From positions 62,001 through 126,000 of the forward strand of contig CAZUZS010000001.1 in assembly GCA_964624795.1 (NCBI GenBank): a stretch of 64,000 nucleotides of DNA. Reading direction: 5' to 3'. Origin of the DNA: CAZUZS01 sp964624795 (GTDB lineage Bacteria; Calditrichota; Calditrichia; RBG-13-44-9). The notes beneath the pieces are model-generated. The model made no database searches. It saw only the letters and a program-made list of their open reading frames with translations, and was not told the origin of the DNA. Made by a program: the position numbers and the translations under genes. Shown in pieces: positions 1 to 8,878 of the stretch. Numbering within the stretch: the first letter of the stretch is position 1; the number at the start of each line of letters is the position of its first letter.

Positions 1-349
1 CGTAGACATACTCGGTAAGGTTCGCGTAGTGGAGGTCATGCTGTATAGCCAGCTTTGCAATCCGTGGCGCCTGGCTGCCCGGCAGGCAGTCCAAAACGAT
101 ATCCGCCTTATTTAGAATTTCACTCAATTGTTCGTTTGTTCCGCTACGGGGCATAACGAAATGTTCCACGGTTCCTTTTTGAACGGAATCCCGCCGGATC
201 CAGCTTACTGCCTCTTTAGCCGCTTCCTCGATGGCATCGCCCAGGTAAAGATCGACTTCAAAATCACCGACTTCTCTTAGTAGCAGCCCAGCCGCGCGAC
301 CAATACCACCGGTGCCGGCGATCGCAACTGTGTATTTCTTTTTTGACAC
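1..349 (-). CDS. Saccharopine dehydrogenase-like NAD(P)-binding protein, C-terminus cut by window edge
   Basis: Translation from a GTG at 349 gives a Rossmann start with the glycine-rich turn AGTGGIGRA, then an acidic residue after the second strand (DLYLGD), as expected of an NAD(P)-binding fold. The later stretch DIVLDCLPGSQAP resembles saccharopine dehydrogenase and related reductases. GGAGG lies six bases upstream of the GTG, which decides the start. About 116 residues are inside the window and the frame stays open to base 1. The substrate cannot be told: family members act in lysine metabolism, carboxynorspermidine synthesis or on unknown substrates. Confidence 0.75.
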   Translation of the reverse strand, partial: MSKKKYTVAIAGTGGIGRAAGLLLREVGDFEVDLYLGDAIEEAAKEAVSWIRRDSVQKGTVEHFVMPRSGTNEQLSEILNKADIVLDCLPGSQAPRIAKLAIQHDLHYANLTEYVY

Positions 350-471
350 CACAAACCTCCCTTTAGTCTAAACTTTATGATATGCCTGCTAATCATTAGC
401 CTCATAATCCTCAACTAATCATAATACAGGCCAAAGGCATCCTGTTTTGGAAACGTTTAACTGCTAAAAAT

Positions 472-2070
472 CTATTTTTCTCCAAGCGGTTCCCACAGTC
501 CATATGATTCGATTTTTATCTGCACCTGCGGATCGGTTTTATAGGTTTCGTAGGAATTATAGTACCATCCCATATATTGGGAATCTCCGCCACCCTGGGT
601 AGTAATCAGAAAACGATTGGAAAGGTGCCCGATGTTCATCGCGCGGTCGCGCGGCAGGGGTTTGTCGCCGCCTTGCGGGTCAATGGGAATCCAGCCGTAG
701 TTCGGGAGATAAACTTCCGGCCAGCGATGAAAAACATCATCCATGCTGGCGTCATCTCCCCGTACCACAATACTGCCTACATAGCGGGCCGGCAGGCCGG
801 CTGCCCGGCACAGTGCAATAAAACTAAAGGTATATTCCGAACAGGATCCGGTCCCTCGTTTCAAAACTACAGGCGCTACGTTCCAGCCGCCCTCCAGTTT
901 GTATTCCAGTTTATCTCTTACATAATCAAAGATCTTGCGGGCAACCCAGTAAGGATTTTGTTCATCCCCGACAATCTTCTTTGCTAAATCCTGAATGTAC
1001 GGATCGTCGATCTGGTATTTGCTGCCGTTGGCAGTAAACGTCTTCTGTATGTCACCGGGCATATCAGCAAGCGTACCGCATTTATCGGGAAAAATAAAAT
1101 ATTTGATCTCGGAGATTTTCGCATCTACTACCATTCGTGATGTGATTGCAGCTTCGCTTTGGATACCCGCAGAATGGAAATGTGCAAATTGCTGCCCCCA
1201 GCGGTCTTTTACGGTGGTAAAATTCTCCGGAATGAATTTCTTCGATAGGATTTCCTGCTGATTTAAATTTTCAGGAATGGAGATGTAAACATCCAGGTCC
1301 TTCAACCGGCCGGACCCGTAAATTTGGGTTTCGTGGGTAAAGGTAATCCGCGCGGTCCGGGTATTATCCAATTTGAACAAATCATTATCGCTGCGAACCA
1401 GTTGGTAAATCTCACCTTTTTCAAAATCCACATTCCAGATGGTTTTGCCATCCCAGGCCAATCCGCGGGGATAAGGACCCGGCGAGTCGAGCACCAGGAT
1501 AACCTCCCCGTTGCCGGGATCGATCATATAGATCTCATTCATGATGCGGTCCGAGCACCACAAATACCGGCCATCCCAGGTAAGCCCCTGTGCATATTTG
1601 GCAGGCGCCGAAAATGTTTGGATTGCAGTTCCATCGCTCAAATCGATTTTCATGATCTCATTTGCGCGATAATCGCTGACCCACAGCGTCTTCCCATCCC
1701 AAGTCAATCCCTCTGCATTGGAGCTCGGCGAGTCTATCACTCTTAGAATCGTTCCGTCCGCCGGATCAACCTGGAAGATCTTGTTCTGCCTGCCGTCAAT
1801 ATTCCAGAGATATTTCCCGTCCCAGGCTAAACCCATCGGCCAGAATCCGGGGGACGGTATTTCCCGGACTACTTTTCCGGTCGCCGGATTCACACAGGAG
1901 ATCTTATCAGCCTGGTAATCGGCGGTCCACAGGTTACGCCCATCAAATGTCAGCCCGGTTGAAAAATGATAGGGTGTCTGGATACTGCGAATTATTTTGC
2001 CTGGATAGGCAAAAACCACAGTTGATATTCCCAGAACGAGAAAGAAAATCAGTTTCTGAATTTTAAGCAT
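472..2070 (-). CDS. Secreted beta-propeller repeat protein with C-terminal transglutaminase-like domain
   Basis: The ATG at 2070 is preferred over an in-frame upstream start because GGAGAG sits just before it and it opens directly into a signal peptide (MLKIQKLIFFLVLG). Five propeller repeats follow with an exact 41-residue period; the repeated GL(T/A)WDG motif begins at residues 39, 80, 121, 162 and 203. After a linker region the C-terminal third is transglutaminase-like: Cys410 in GTGSCSEY, His448 in VFHRWPEV and Asp464 in PIDPQGG form the expected Cys-His-Asp triad. In this family such domains are cysteine proteases or cross-linking enzymes. An extracytoplasmic role is inferred from the signal peptide; the substrate is unknown. 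It could end the long minus-strand run of genes upstream. Confidence 0.85.
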   Translation of the reverse strand: MLKIQKLIFFLVLGISTVVFAYPGKIIRSIQTPYHFSTGLTFDGRNLWTADYQADKISCVNPATGKVVREIPSPGFWPMGLAWDGKYLWNIDGRQNKIFQVDPADGTILRVIDSPSSNAEGLTWDGKTLWVSDYRANEIMKIDLSDGTAIQTFSAPAKYAQGLTWDGRYLWCSDRIMNEIYMIDPGNGEVILVLDSPGPYPRGLAWDGKTIWNVDFEKGEIYQLVRSDNDLFKLDNTRTARITFTHETQIYGSGRLKDLDVYISIPENLNQQEILSKKFIPENFTTVKDRWGQQFAHFHSAGIQSEAAITSRMVVDAKISEIKYFIFPDKCGTLADMPGDIQKTFTANGSKYQIDDPYIQDLAKKIVGDEQNPYWVARKIFDYVRDKLEYKLEGGWNVAPVVLKRGTGSCSEYTFSFIALCRAAGLPARYVGSIVVRGDDASMDDVFHRWPEVYLPNYGWIPIDPQGGDKPLPRDRAMNIGHLSNRFLITTQGGGDSQYMGWYYNSYETYKTDPQVQIKIESYGLWEPLGEK

Positions 2071-2445
2071 GACAGCTCTCCTTCTAACAAATGTGTTACT
2101 CAAATCCAAACCGGCGTTAAGTCAATTTTCGGAGTTGGTCAATCAAAATATCCAAGAACAGGTTTTTCTTGTTTTTATTTTTTGCATCCTGCGGCGTCCG
2201 GGACGTTGCATTCTGCTCTCCGGGGAAGAAATGGAATTCTCCGGCTTTCATAAAATGTGGCGCATGTATTGACCGCTCTTCATGCAATGCAGCATCTGAA
2301 TTCTTATCAACAGAATCCCGCGGCCACTTTGATATTCATTTTCGTCAGGCGGGCCAGACAATAAAAATAGTTGATTCGGGCAAATCCATAGCTGAGAGGA
2401 GGGCTGCACAGGCATCCAAATGCGGATTTAAATGCCGCGAGATAT
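2071..2445. other. Intergenic, about 375 bases
   Basis: This stretch separates the DUF4388 response regulator from the transglutaminase-like gene. I see no convincing coding region, RNA gene or strong terminator. It carries the ribosome binding site (GGAGAG) of the downstream gene at its left end. Any promoter for that gene would lie here, but none stands out. Confidence 0.5.
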
Positions 2446-3189
2446 TTAATCTTCTTCTTTCCCCATATTTGCTTCGTCCATAAGGCGAAGCGCTTCCAAT
2501 AAAATGTTCATAGTTGAACCATTGATGTTTGGCGTAATCTTGGCTTCCAACGGTTCAAATTTGAACAAGCCATCACTTAAAGCCACCAACCTGTTGATTG
2601 CCTCGACTCCCTCCTCTTTGCCCGCGGTCGCAAAAATAATATTGCCTTGTTTGAATACAATTTTGCCCGTAACGATCGAGGTAATTTCCAGCGTTCCGTT
2701 GCGTTTATTCTGATTCAGCAACTGGATAACTTCCGCAAGACTGAGATCCGCCAGGTTGCCTTCGAAGCCTTTTACCTGAGCGGTCGTTTCGCTGTCCATT
2801 GCCCTCACCCGTTTGGCCCGGTTTAATAGCGTTTCCACCTTGGCGAGCAGCACGTTGCGGTCCACCGGTTTTACCAGGTACTCATCGGCGCCGGCACGAA
2901 AGCCCCGTATTTCCATGTCACGATCTTCAAGGCTGGTGAGAAAAATGAAAGGCACCATAGGCGTGGCAGAGTTTTCCCGTATCATCCAGCAGAATTCAAT
3001 ACCGTCGGTCTGGGGCATCATCACATCCGAGATAATGAGATCCGGCTGGATTTTATTAACCACCTCCAGACCTTCATCCCCGTTCTCGGCGGAATGAATC
3101 TCGTAGCCGGCCTTTTCGAGGCTGATCCGCAGCAGTTTCAGAACATGCGGATTATCGTCTACAATCACTATTATGTCTTTATCAGCCAT
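2446..3189 (-). CDS. Response regulator: receiver domain plus DUF4388 (PATAN-like)
   Basis: Residues 1-125 form a CheY-like receiver with the acidic pair Asp11/Asp12, phospho-acceptor Asp55 (LIISDVMMP), Thr85 and Lys107 (LVKPVD), so it should be phosphorylatable. Residues about 141-240 match the DUF4388 pattern (GFEGNLADLSLAEVIQLLNQ, then GKIVFKQGNIIFA), a domain found in regulators of motility, gliding and development in several phyla. There is no DNA-binding domain, so output is probably by protein contact. The gene starts 24 bases after gcvPB ends and is probably co-transcribed with it. No cognate kinase is adjacent; the hybrid kinase at 27-30 kb is a possible but unproven partner. Confidence 0.9.
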   Translation of the reverse strand: MADKDIIVIVDDNPHVLKLLRISLEKAGYEIHSAENGDEGLEVVNKIQPDLIISDVMMPQTDGIEFCWMIRENSATPMVPFIFLTSLEDRDMEIRGFRAGADEYLVKPVDRNVLLAKVETLLNRAKRVRAMDSETTAQVKGFEGNLADLSLAEVIQLLNQNKRNGTLEITSIVTGKIVFKQGNIIFATAGKEEGVEAINRLVALSDGLFKFEPLEAKITPNINGSTMNILLEALRLMDEANMGKEED

Positions 3190-3213
3190 GGTTCAAGACG
3201 AACAGTTTATTTT

Positions 3214-4668
3214 CTATTCTTTGCCCTCGTAGCACACATTCAGCTCTTTGTTAGCCTTTAATTCATCTACCCGGCGAACAGGCGTATGAAATGGCGCATG
3301 GTGCATTTGCTCCGGATCGGCTTTTGCCTGTTCCACTACTTTTTCGAAAATATCCGCAAATTGATCCAGTGCGTCCCTGCTTTCCGATTCAGTAGGCTCT
3401 ATCATCAGCGCTTCCTTTACAATCAGGGGAAAATAAACGGTGGGTGCATGAACACCATAATCCAGCAATCCCTTGGCAATGTCCATCGCTTTCACACCGT
3501 GTGACCGGGCCAGCGATTCGGCGCTCAGCACGAATTCATGCATCGGCCGAGTTTCATATTTCAGCTCCAGTACTTTTCGCAGGCGACTGAGCAGATAATT
3601 CGCGTTAATGATGGCATTTTTGCTGATCTCTTTCATGCCAGCCTGGCCGTGCATCCGGATATAAACATAGGCACGCAACAAGGCCGCAAAATTTCCATAA
3701 AAGGTAATCATTCTGCCTATCGAATGCGGGATGTCGCTGTTCAGGAAATAACTTCCACCCTTAACATCAACTATCGGAACCGGGAGAAAATCTTTCAACC
3801 GCTCGCTTACTGCCACCGGCCCGGCGCCCGGTCCACCGCCGCCATGCGGAACGGCAAAGGTCTTATGCAGATTAATATGCAGAACGTCAAATCCCAAATC
3901 ACCGGAGCGAACAATCCCCAACAGGGCATTGAGATTCGCCCCATCCATATAGAGAAGGCCTCCCGCATCGTGGACAAGTTTTTCTATTTCAACGATGCCG
4001 CCCTCAAAGATCCCTAAAGTGCTGGGATTGGTCAGCATGATACCGGCAACCTCATCATCCAGCTTCGACTTCAGATCATCGATATCCACCATGCCGTCTT
4101 CGCGGCTTTTCACCTGAACGGAATGCATTCCGGCAATCGCGACCGAAGCCGGGTTGGTTCCGTGCGCGGAATCCGGCACCAGCATTTTGGTGCGGTTTTC
4201 CCCACGCACAAGATGGTATTTGCGAATCATCATACAACCGGTCAGCTCACCATGAGCACCGGCAGCCGGCTGGAGGGTGATGGCAGCCATGCCGGTAATT
4301 TCTTTCAGCATTTCCTGTAATTCGAACATGATTTGCAGTGCCCCCTGGACGGTTTGCAGGGGCTGCATCGGGTGCAGTGAGCTGAAACCGGGGAGCGCCG
4401 TCACATCCTCATTAATCTTGGGATTGTATTTCATTGTGCAGGAACCGAGAGGATAGAAACCCTTATCGACATTGTGATTCAGCGTTGAAATATTAACAAA
4501 ATGCCTGACGACTTCATTTTCGCCGACCTCCGGAATATCGGGAGAATTTTTTCGCAACATCTCACCCGGAATCAACTTCGAGACTGGTTGTTCGGGTACA
4601 TCCAGATTTGGCAGGTAATTCTTTTTAATTTTTTCACGATCTAATTCGAATATTAGCTTTTTATACAT
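3214..4668 (-). CDS. gcvPB: Glycine dehydrogenase (decarboxylating) subunit 2
   Basis: This is the PLP-binding subunit of the split P-protein of the glycine cleavage system, which decarboxylates glycine and passes the aminomethyl group to lipoyl-GcvH. The PLP lysine is Lys269 in the motif HINLHKTFAVPHGGGGPG. Other P-protein landmarks are FYPLGSCTMKYNPK near the start and PAAGAHGELTG. The ATG at 4668 is chosen because AAAGGTGATAGG precedes it and the protein then has the usual length (484 residues). It lies ten bases after the stop of the GGDEF-like regulator and is separated from gcvPA by that gene. No gcvT is in the window. Confidence 0.96.
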   Translation of the reverse strand: MYKKLIFELDREKIKKNYLPNLDVPEQPVSKLIPGEMLRKNSPDIPEVGENEVVRHFVNISTLNHNVDKGFYPLGSCTMKYNPKINEDVTALPGFSSLHPMQPLQTVQGALQIMFELQEMLKEITGMAAITLQPAAGAHGELTGCMMIRKYHLVRGENRTKMLVPDSAHGTNPASVAIAGMHSVQVKSREDGMVDIDDLKSKLDDEVAGIMLTNPSTLGIFEGGIVEIEKLVHDAGGLLYMDGANLNALLGIVRSGDLGFDVLHINLHKTFAVPHGGGGPGAGPVAVSERLKDFLPVPIVDVKGGSYFLNSDIPHSIGRMITFYGNFAALLRAYVYIRMHGQAGMKEISKNAIINANYLLSRLRKVLELKYETRPMHEFVLSAESLARSHGVKAMDIAKGLLDYGVHAPTVYFPLIVKEALMIEPTESESRDALDQFADIFEKVVEQAKADPEQMHHAPFHTPVRRVDELKANKELNVCYEGKE

Positions 4669-4678
4669 CCTATCACCT

Positions 4679-5713
4679 TTATGCGTTATCATTGTCGATT
4701 CTGGAGTAGCGAACCGTCTGGTTTCGTCCGTTGGATTTTGCGACATTCAACGCCTTTTCGGCTAATTGAATGGTCTCTGCGGGGGTGCTCACCTGTTCGA
4801 AATCGACCTTCACCAGGCCGGCACTAATGGTAATATGCTGATAATTTTGCTTTCGCTTGGGCGATAATTTTTTGAGCTCATAAAAATCCTGGTCAAAAAA
4901 ACCGGCCTGATCAACCGCCGCACGAATTCGTTCCGCTTCGTAATAGGCGCCATTTTCATCGGTATGCGGCAAAACAACGATAAAACGGTTGCCTGCGGAC
5001 CGGAAGACAATATCCGTATGCCGGGTGTTGTTGAGTATCACGTTGGCTATGCGCATCAGGATATAATCGCCGGTCTGCTCGCCAAAAACATCATTTATTT
5101 TATGAAAAAGGTCAACATCCAGAGCCACAAGGGAAAGATCGCTGTGGTAGCGATGGGAACGGGAAAGCTCTTCTTCCAGTCGTTTTTGGAGAAATGCCTT
5201 ATTGTAGAGGCCGGTTAACAGATCGGTAATCTGGCCGGCTTCCAACTCGGTGGCCTTTTTCCGCAACATTTCGAGTTCCTTAAACGCGTGGCTGTGCTCT
5301 TCCACCAACTGCTGATTATCTGCCCGCAGGCGCTCGATGAGGTCTTTTTTGTGTAGAAGCGATTTGACCCGCGCGATCAGTTCTTTTGCGTTGAACGGCT
5401 TAAGAATATAATCGTCCGCGCCCAGTTCCAGGCCCAATACCCGGTGCTCATCCTCAACATAGTTGGCAGACAGAAAAATGACTGGAATGTCTTTGGTGGT
5501 ATCTTTTTCCTTCAGAATTTTGCAGGCATCGAAACCGCTAAGCACCGGCATGAGCGCGTCGAGGATTATAATATCCGGTTTCTCTTTTTCGGCTGCTTCG
5601 ATGCCTTCCTTCCCATTGGCTGCCTTCGCAACATCGAATTCATAAAAATGAAACAGATGTTCCAGAGTATCGAGCATGTCTTCGTTATCGTCGACGATCA
5701 GAACTTTTGCCAT
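4679..5713 (-). CDS. Response regulator with degenerate GGDEF domain
   Basis: Residues 1-120 are a complete receiver (acceptor Asp52 in IIILDALMP, Lys105 in ILKPFNAKEL), followed by a short coiled coil (about 122-160) and a diguanylate-cyclase fold (about 160-335). The fold keeps early GGDEF-family signatures (DLLTGLYNKAF, DVDLFHKINDVFGEQTGD), but the catalytic GGDEF motif is replaced by AGNRF at 240-244. The loss of the metal-binding acidic residues argues against cyclase activity. It may bind nucleotide or act as a phospho-dependent scaffold. The gene lies between gcvPA (16 bases upstream) and gcvPB (10 bases downstream), so it is probably part of the glycine cleavage transcript. Confidence 0.9.
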   Translation of the reverse strand: MAKVLIVDDNEDMLDTLEHLFHFYEFDVAKAANGKEGIEAAEKEKPDIIILDALMPVLSGFDACKILKEKDTTKDIPVIFLSANYVEDEHRVLGLELGADDYILKPFNAKELIARVKSLLHKKDLIERLRADNQQLVEEHSHAFKELEMLRKKATELEAGQITDLLTGLYNKAFLQKRLEEELSRSHRYHSDLSLVALDVDLFHKINDVFGEQTGDYILMRIANVILNNTRHTDIVFRSAGNRFIVVLPHTDENGAYYEAERIRAAVDQAGFFDQDFYELKKLSPKRKQNYQHITISAGLVKVDFEQVSTPAETIQLAEKALNVAKSNGRNQTVRYSRIDNDNA

Positions 5714-5729
5714 GATTTACAATAACCTG

Positions 5730-7055
5730 CTATCTCATCTCTTTCAACAAACCGACCAGGTAATCCATTTCAGCCCGCGTACGTTTTTCCGTTACCGCGA
5801 CCAGCAACCCGTTGCCCATCTTCACCTCCGCCAGGTCGATTCCGGCAAATACATTTTTTTCCGCCAGGCGATCGATGATCTGCCGCGCCGGAACCGGTGT
5901 TTCCACTGCAAATTCCTTGAAAAACGGACCGGGGTATTTGAGGCGGTAACCGTCCAGCCCGCTGATCTTTTCCGCCAGGTAGTGACTCTTCTGAAGCGTC
6001 AGATCGGCTACTTTTTTTACGCCGCTTTCTCCCACCAGAGAAAGGTAAACCAGTGCGGCCAGAGCGCAAAGCTGCGAATTTGTGCAAATATTGCTGGTTG
6101 CCTTCTCCCGCCGGATATGCTGTTCGCGGGTTTGCAGGGTCGTGACGAACGCCCGCTTTCCGTCCACATCGGTTGTCATTCCGACGATGCGGCCGGGCAT
6201 CTTGCGAATCAGCGCTTTGGTGGCAGCAAATACACCCAGGTAAGGTCCACCGAAATTCAGCGCATTGCCGAACGACTGTCCCTCGCTCACTACAATATCT
6301 GCCCCGGTTTCTCCTGGCGTTTTTAATATGCCCAGGGAAATGGGATCCACCGATTGGATAAACAGCGCACCCTGCCCATGAATCAAGTCGGCGAGGCCGT
6401 CGAGATCCTCCAGCAAACCATAATAATTCGGGTTCTGGACCACAACCGCGGCGGAATCCGAATCCAATTGTTTGAGTAGTGAATCCCGGCTGATTACGCC
6501 GTTGGAAAGTGTAATCGGGACAATCTCAATATCCTGATCCTTTGTATAAGTGCGAATGATATCGAAGTAAAAGGGATTAATATTTTCGGCAACCAGAACC
6601 CGGCGTCTGCCAGTCTGGTGAGCTGCCATCAGGGCCGCCTCCGCCAAAGCCGATCCACCATCATACATGGAAGCATTTGCGACATCCATGCCGGTAAGAC
6701 GGCAAATCATGGTCTGGTATTCGTAAATTGCCTGCAGGGTGCCCTGGCTGACTTCCGCCTGGTAAGGTGTATAAGCAGTGTAAAATTCCGAGCGCCATAA
6801 AATATGCCGGACCGCGGCAGGCACGTAATGATCGTAGGCCCCTCCGCCCAGAAATGAAATACCTGTCCTGTTTTTTGCGGCAAGATCGTTCATCGCCCGG
6901 GTCGCTTCGAATTCGCTTAATTCCGGCGGAATGTTCAATTCGCCCGTGAAACGGATGGAGTCCGGAATGTAGTCAACAAGACTCTCAAAATCTTTCACAC
7001 CAATTGCATCTAACATGATCTCACGATCTTTTTCAGAATTCGCGATAAAAGCCAT
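5730..7055 (-). CDS. gcvPA: Glycine dehydrogenase (decarboxylating) subunit 1
   Basis: This is the N-terminal-type subunit of the two-part P-protein. It begins with the family pattern FIANSEKDREIMLDAIG and contains SFLGGGAYDHYVPAAV and YTPYQAEVSQGTLQAIYEYQ, all characteristic of GcvPA. At 441 residues it has full family length. GAGGG precedes the ATG. It follows gcvH by about 50 bases and pairs with GcvPB to form the active decarboxylase. The only oddity is the response regulator inserted between the two subunit genes. Confidence 0.96.
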   Translation of the reverse strand: MAFIANSEKDREIMLDAIGVKDFESLVDYIPDSIRFTGELNIPPELSEFEATRAMNDLAAKNRTGISFLGGGAYDHYVPAAVRHILWRSEFYTAYTPYQAEVSQGTLQAIYEYQTMICRLTGMDVANASMYDGGSALAEAALMAAHQTGRRRVLVAENINPFYFDIIRTYTKDQDIEIVPITLSNGVISRDSLLKQLDSDSAAVVVQNPNYYGLLEDLDGLADLIHGQGALFIQSVDPISLGILKTPGETGADIVVSEGQSFGNALNFGGPYLGVFAATKALIRKMPGRIVGMTTDVDGKRAFVTTLQTREQHIRREKATSNICTNSQLCALAALVYLSLVGESGVKKVADLTLQKSHYLAEKISGLDGYRLKYPGPFFKEFAVETPVPARQIIDRLAEKNVFAGIDLAEVKMGNGLLVAVTEKRTRAEMDYLVGLLKEMR

Positions 7056-7104
7056 CAGTTTCCCTCGATTTACAAAATCGTGTTTTCAGAACATTTCGAA
7101 GTCT

Positions 7105-7479
7105 TTAAATCAATTCTTCGTACTGCGCTTTATCCAGAAGATTTGCCGCTTCGGAATCGTCGGACATTTTGATTTTAATGATCCACCCATTACCATAGGG
7201 ATCTTTATTGATCATCTCGGGCTGATCGGAGAGTTGATTATTTACGTCCACGATTTCGCCGGACAGGGGAGCAAACATATCCGAAACTGCCTTCACAGCT
7301 TCGATTGTACCAAAGCTCTCGCCCTGGGTGCTGTCCGAACCAACCTCGGGAAGCTCAACGTAAACTATGTCTCCCAATTCGCTTTGCGCGAAATCCGTAA
7401 TGCCGATTGTGGCAACACCATTTTCAATACGAGCCCATTCATGATCTTTCGTGTACTTCAGTTCTCCGGGAATCTGCAT
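7105..7479 (-). CDS. gcvH: Glycine cleavage system H protein
   Basis: This lipoyl carrier shuttles the aminomethyl intermediate between P, T and L proteins. The lipoylated residue is Lys63 in the motif GTIEAVKAVSD. The ATG at 7479 follows GGAGG at good spacing; the in-frame TTG four codons earlier overlaps that site and is rejected. The protein is 124 residues, typical for GcvH. It starts 12 bases after accC ends, so a biotin-carrier pair and a lipoyl carrier share what looks like one operon. There is no room for a glycine riboswitch in front of it. Confidence 0.97.
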   Translation of the reverse strand: MQIPGELKYTKDHEWARIENGVATIGITDFAQSELGDIVYVELPEVGSDSTQGESFGTIEAVKAVSDMFAPLSGEIVDVNNQLSDQPEMINKDPYGNGWIIKIKMSDDSEAANLLDKAQYEELI

Positions 7480-7491
7480 TAGGTCCTCCAA

Positions 7492-8850
7492 TCAAATTTC
7501 AATTAATTTTTTGCTGTATATTTTTTCGATAAAATTGGTATCAAAATCACCGGCCTGAAACTCCGGCGTGTTGATGACATATTGATGAAACGGAATAGTG
7601 GTTTTTATTCCTTCTACCACAAATTCATCCAGCGCCCTTCTCAATCGGGCAATCGCCTCCTGGCGATCTGCCCCGTGGACGATCAGCTTGCCGATTAATG
7701 AATCGTAATAGGGCGAAATTTTGTAAGTGGCATAAATGTGCGTATCCACCCGTGTTCCAGGCCCGCCGGGCTGGTAAAAGGAAGTAATCTCTCCGGGTGA
7801 GGGGATAAAATTGTTATCCGGGTCCTCGGCATTTATCCGGCATTCGATGGCGTGACCGACCGGCTTTAGATTTTCCTGCTTCAATTTAAGCTTCTGGCCG
7901 TTGGCAATCCGAAGTTGTTCCTTTATAAGGTCCACATTGTAAACCATCTCCGTCACCGGGTGCTCCACCTGGATCCGGGTATTCATTTCCATAAAATAAT
8001 AATTCAGATCTTTGTCTACCAGGAATTCAATTGTGCCTGCACTTGTGTATCCGACGTGCAGTGCCCCTTTCGCAGCGGCTTCGCCCATCATTTTGCGTAC
8101 CTTCGCCGAAATTATTGGGGACGGGGACTCCTCGATCAGTTTTTGGTGCCGCCGTTGGATAGAGCACTCACGCTCCCCCAGGTAAACCATGTTTCCTTTA
8201 TCGTCGCCCAACAACTGGATTTCAATGTGGCGGGGATTTTCGATGAACTTTTCGAGGTAGAGGCCGGAATTTCCGAATGCCGCTTCCGCTTCGGCCCTGG
8301 CCATCATGTAACTGTTTTCCAGGTTTTCTTCCTTCCACACAATGCGCATTCCTTTACCGCCGCCACCGGCAACCGCCTTTAATATCACCGGGAAGCCCAT
8401 TTCCTTTGCTATGCTTCTGGCATCGGTCTCCGATTTCACTATTCCTTCGCTGCCGGGAACAACCGGTACTCCGGCGCTGGTCATGGATTTTTTGGCTTCC
8501 GCCTTGTCGCCCATTTTTCGAATGACTTCGGGCGTGGGGCCGATAAAAGTAATTTCGCAGGAATTGCACATTTCGGCAAACTGAGCATTTTCCGCCAGGA
8601 AACCGTAGCCCGGATGGATGGCGTCCGATCCGGTAATTTCTGCCGCAGAAATAATGCGGCTGGCATTCAGGTAACTCTGGTTGCTCTGCGGCGGGCCGAT
8701 GCAGACTGCTTCGTCGGCAAATACCGTGTGAAGCGCATTCTCATCGGTCGTAGAATAAACGGCAACCGTTTTGATGTCCAGTTCCTTGCAGGCGCGAATA
8801 ATCCGGATCGCAATTTCGCCCCGATTGGCAATGAGTACTTTATTGAACAA
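7492..8850 (-). CDS. accC: Biotin carboxylase, acetyl-CoA carboxylase subunit
   Basis: This enzyme carboxylates biotin on AccB using ATP and bicarbonate. It has the N-terminal signature VLIANRGEIAIRIIRACKEL, the ATP-grasp glycine loop KAVAGGGGKGMRI, and the catalytic-region motif MEMNTRIQVEHPVTEMV. At 452 residues it is full length. The start is a TTG at 8850 with GGGGAG eight bases upstream. It follows accB by 28 bases. No carboxyltransferase subunit (accA, accD or a propionyl-CoA type) lies nearby, so the acyl-CoA substrate cannot be settled from context. Confidence 0.95.
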   Translation of the reverse strand: MFNKVLIANRGEIAIRIIRACKELDIKTVAVYSTTDENALHTVFADEAVCIGPPQSNQSYLNASRIISAAEITGSDAIHPGYGFLAENAQFAEMCNSCEITFIGPTPEVIRKMGDKAEAKKSMTSAGVPVVPGSEGIVKSETDARSIAKEMGFPVILKAVAGGGGKGMRIVWKEENLENSYMMARAEAEAAFGNSGLYLEKFIENPRHIEIQLLGDDKGNMVYLGERECSIQRRHQKLIEESPSPIISAKVRKMMGEAAAKGALHVGYTSAGTIEFLVDKDLNYYFMEMNTRIQVEHPVTEMVYNVDLIKEQLRIANGQKLKLKQENLKPVGHAIECRINAEDPDNNFIPSPGEITSFYQPGGPGTRVDTHIYATYKISPYYDSLIGKLIVHGADRQEAIARLRRALDEFVVEGIKTTIPFHQYVINTPEFQAGDFDTNFIEKIYSKKLIEI

Positions 8851-8878
8851 AAAGCGTTCTCCCCGTGGATTTTACGTG

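Noticed and set aside
7480..7500. Glycine riboswitch before gcvH
   Set aside because: Only 12 bases separate accC from gcvH, so there is no room for one.
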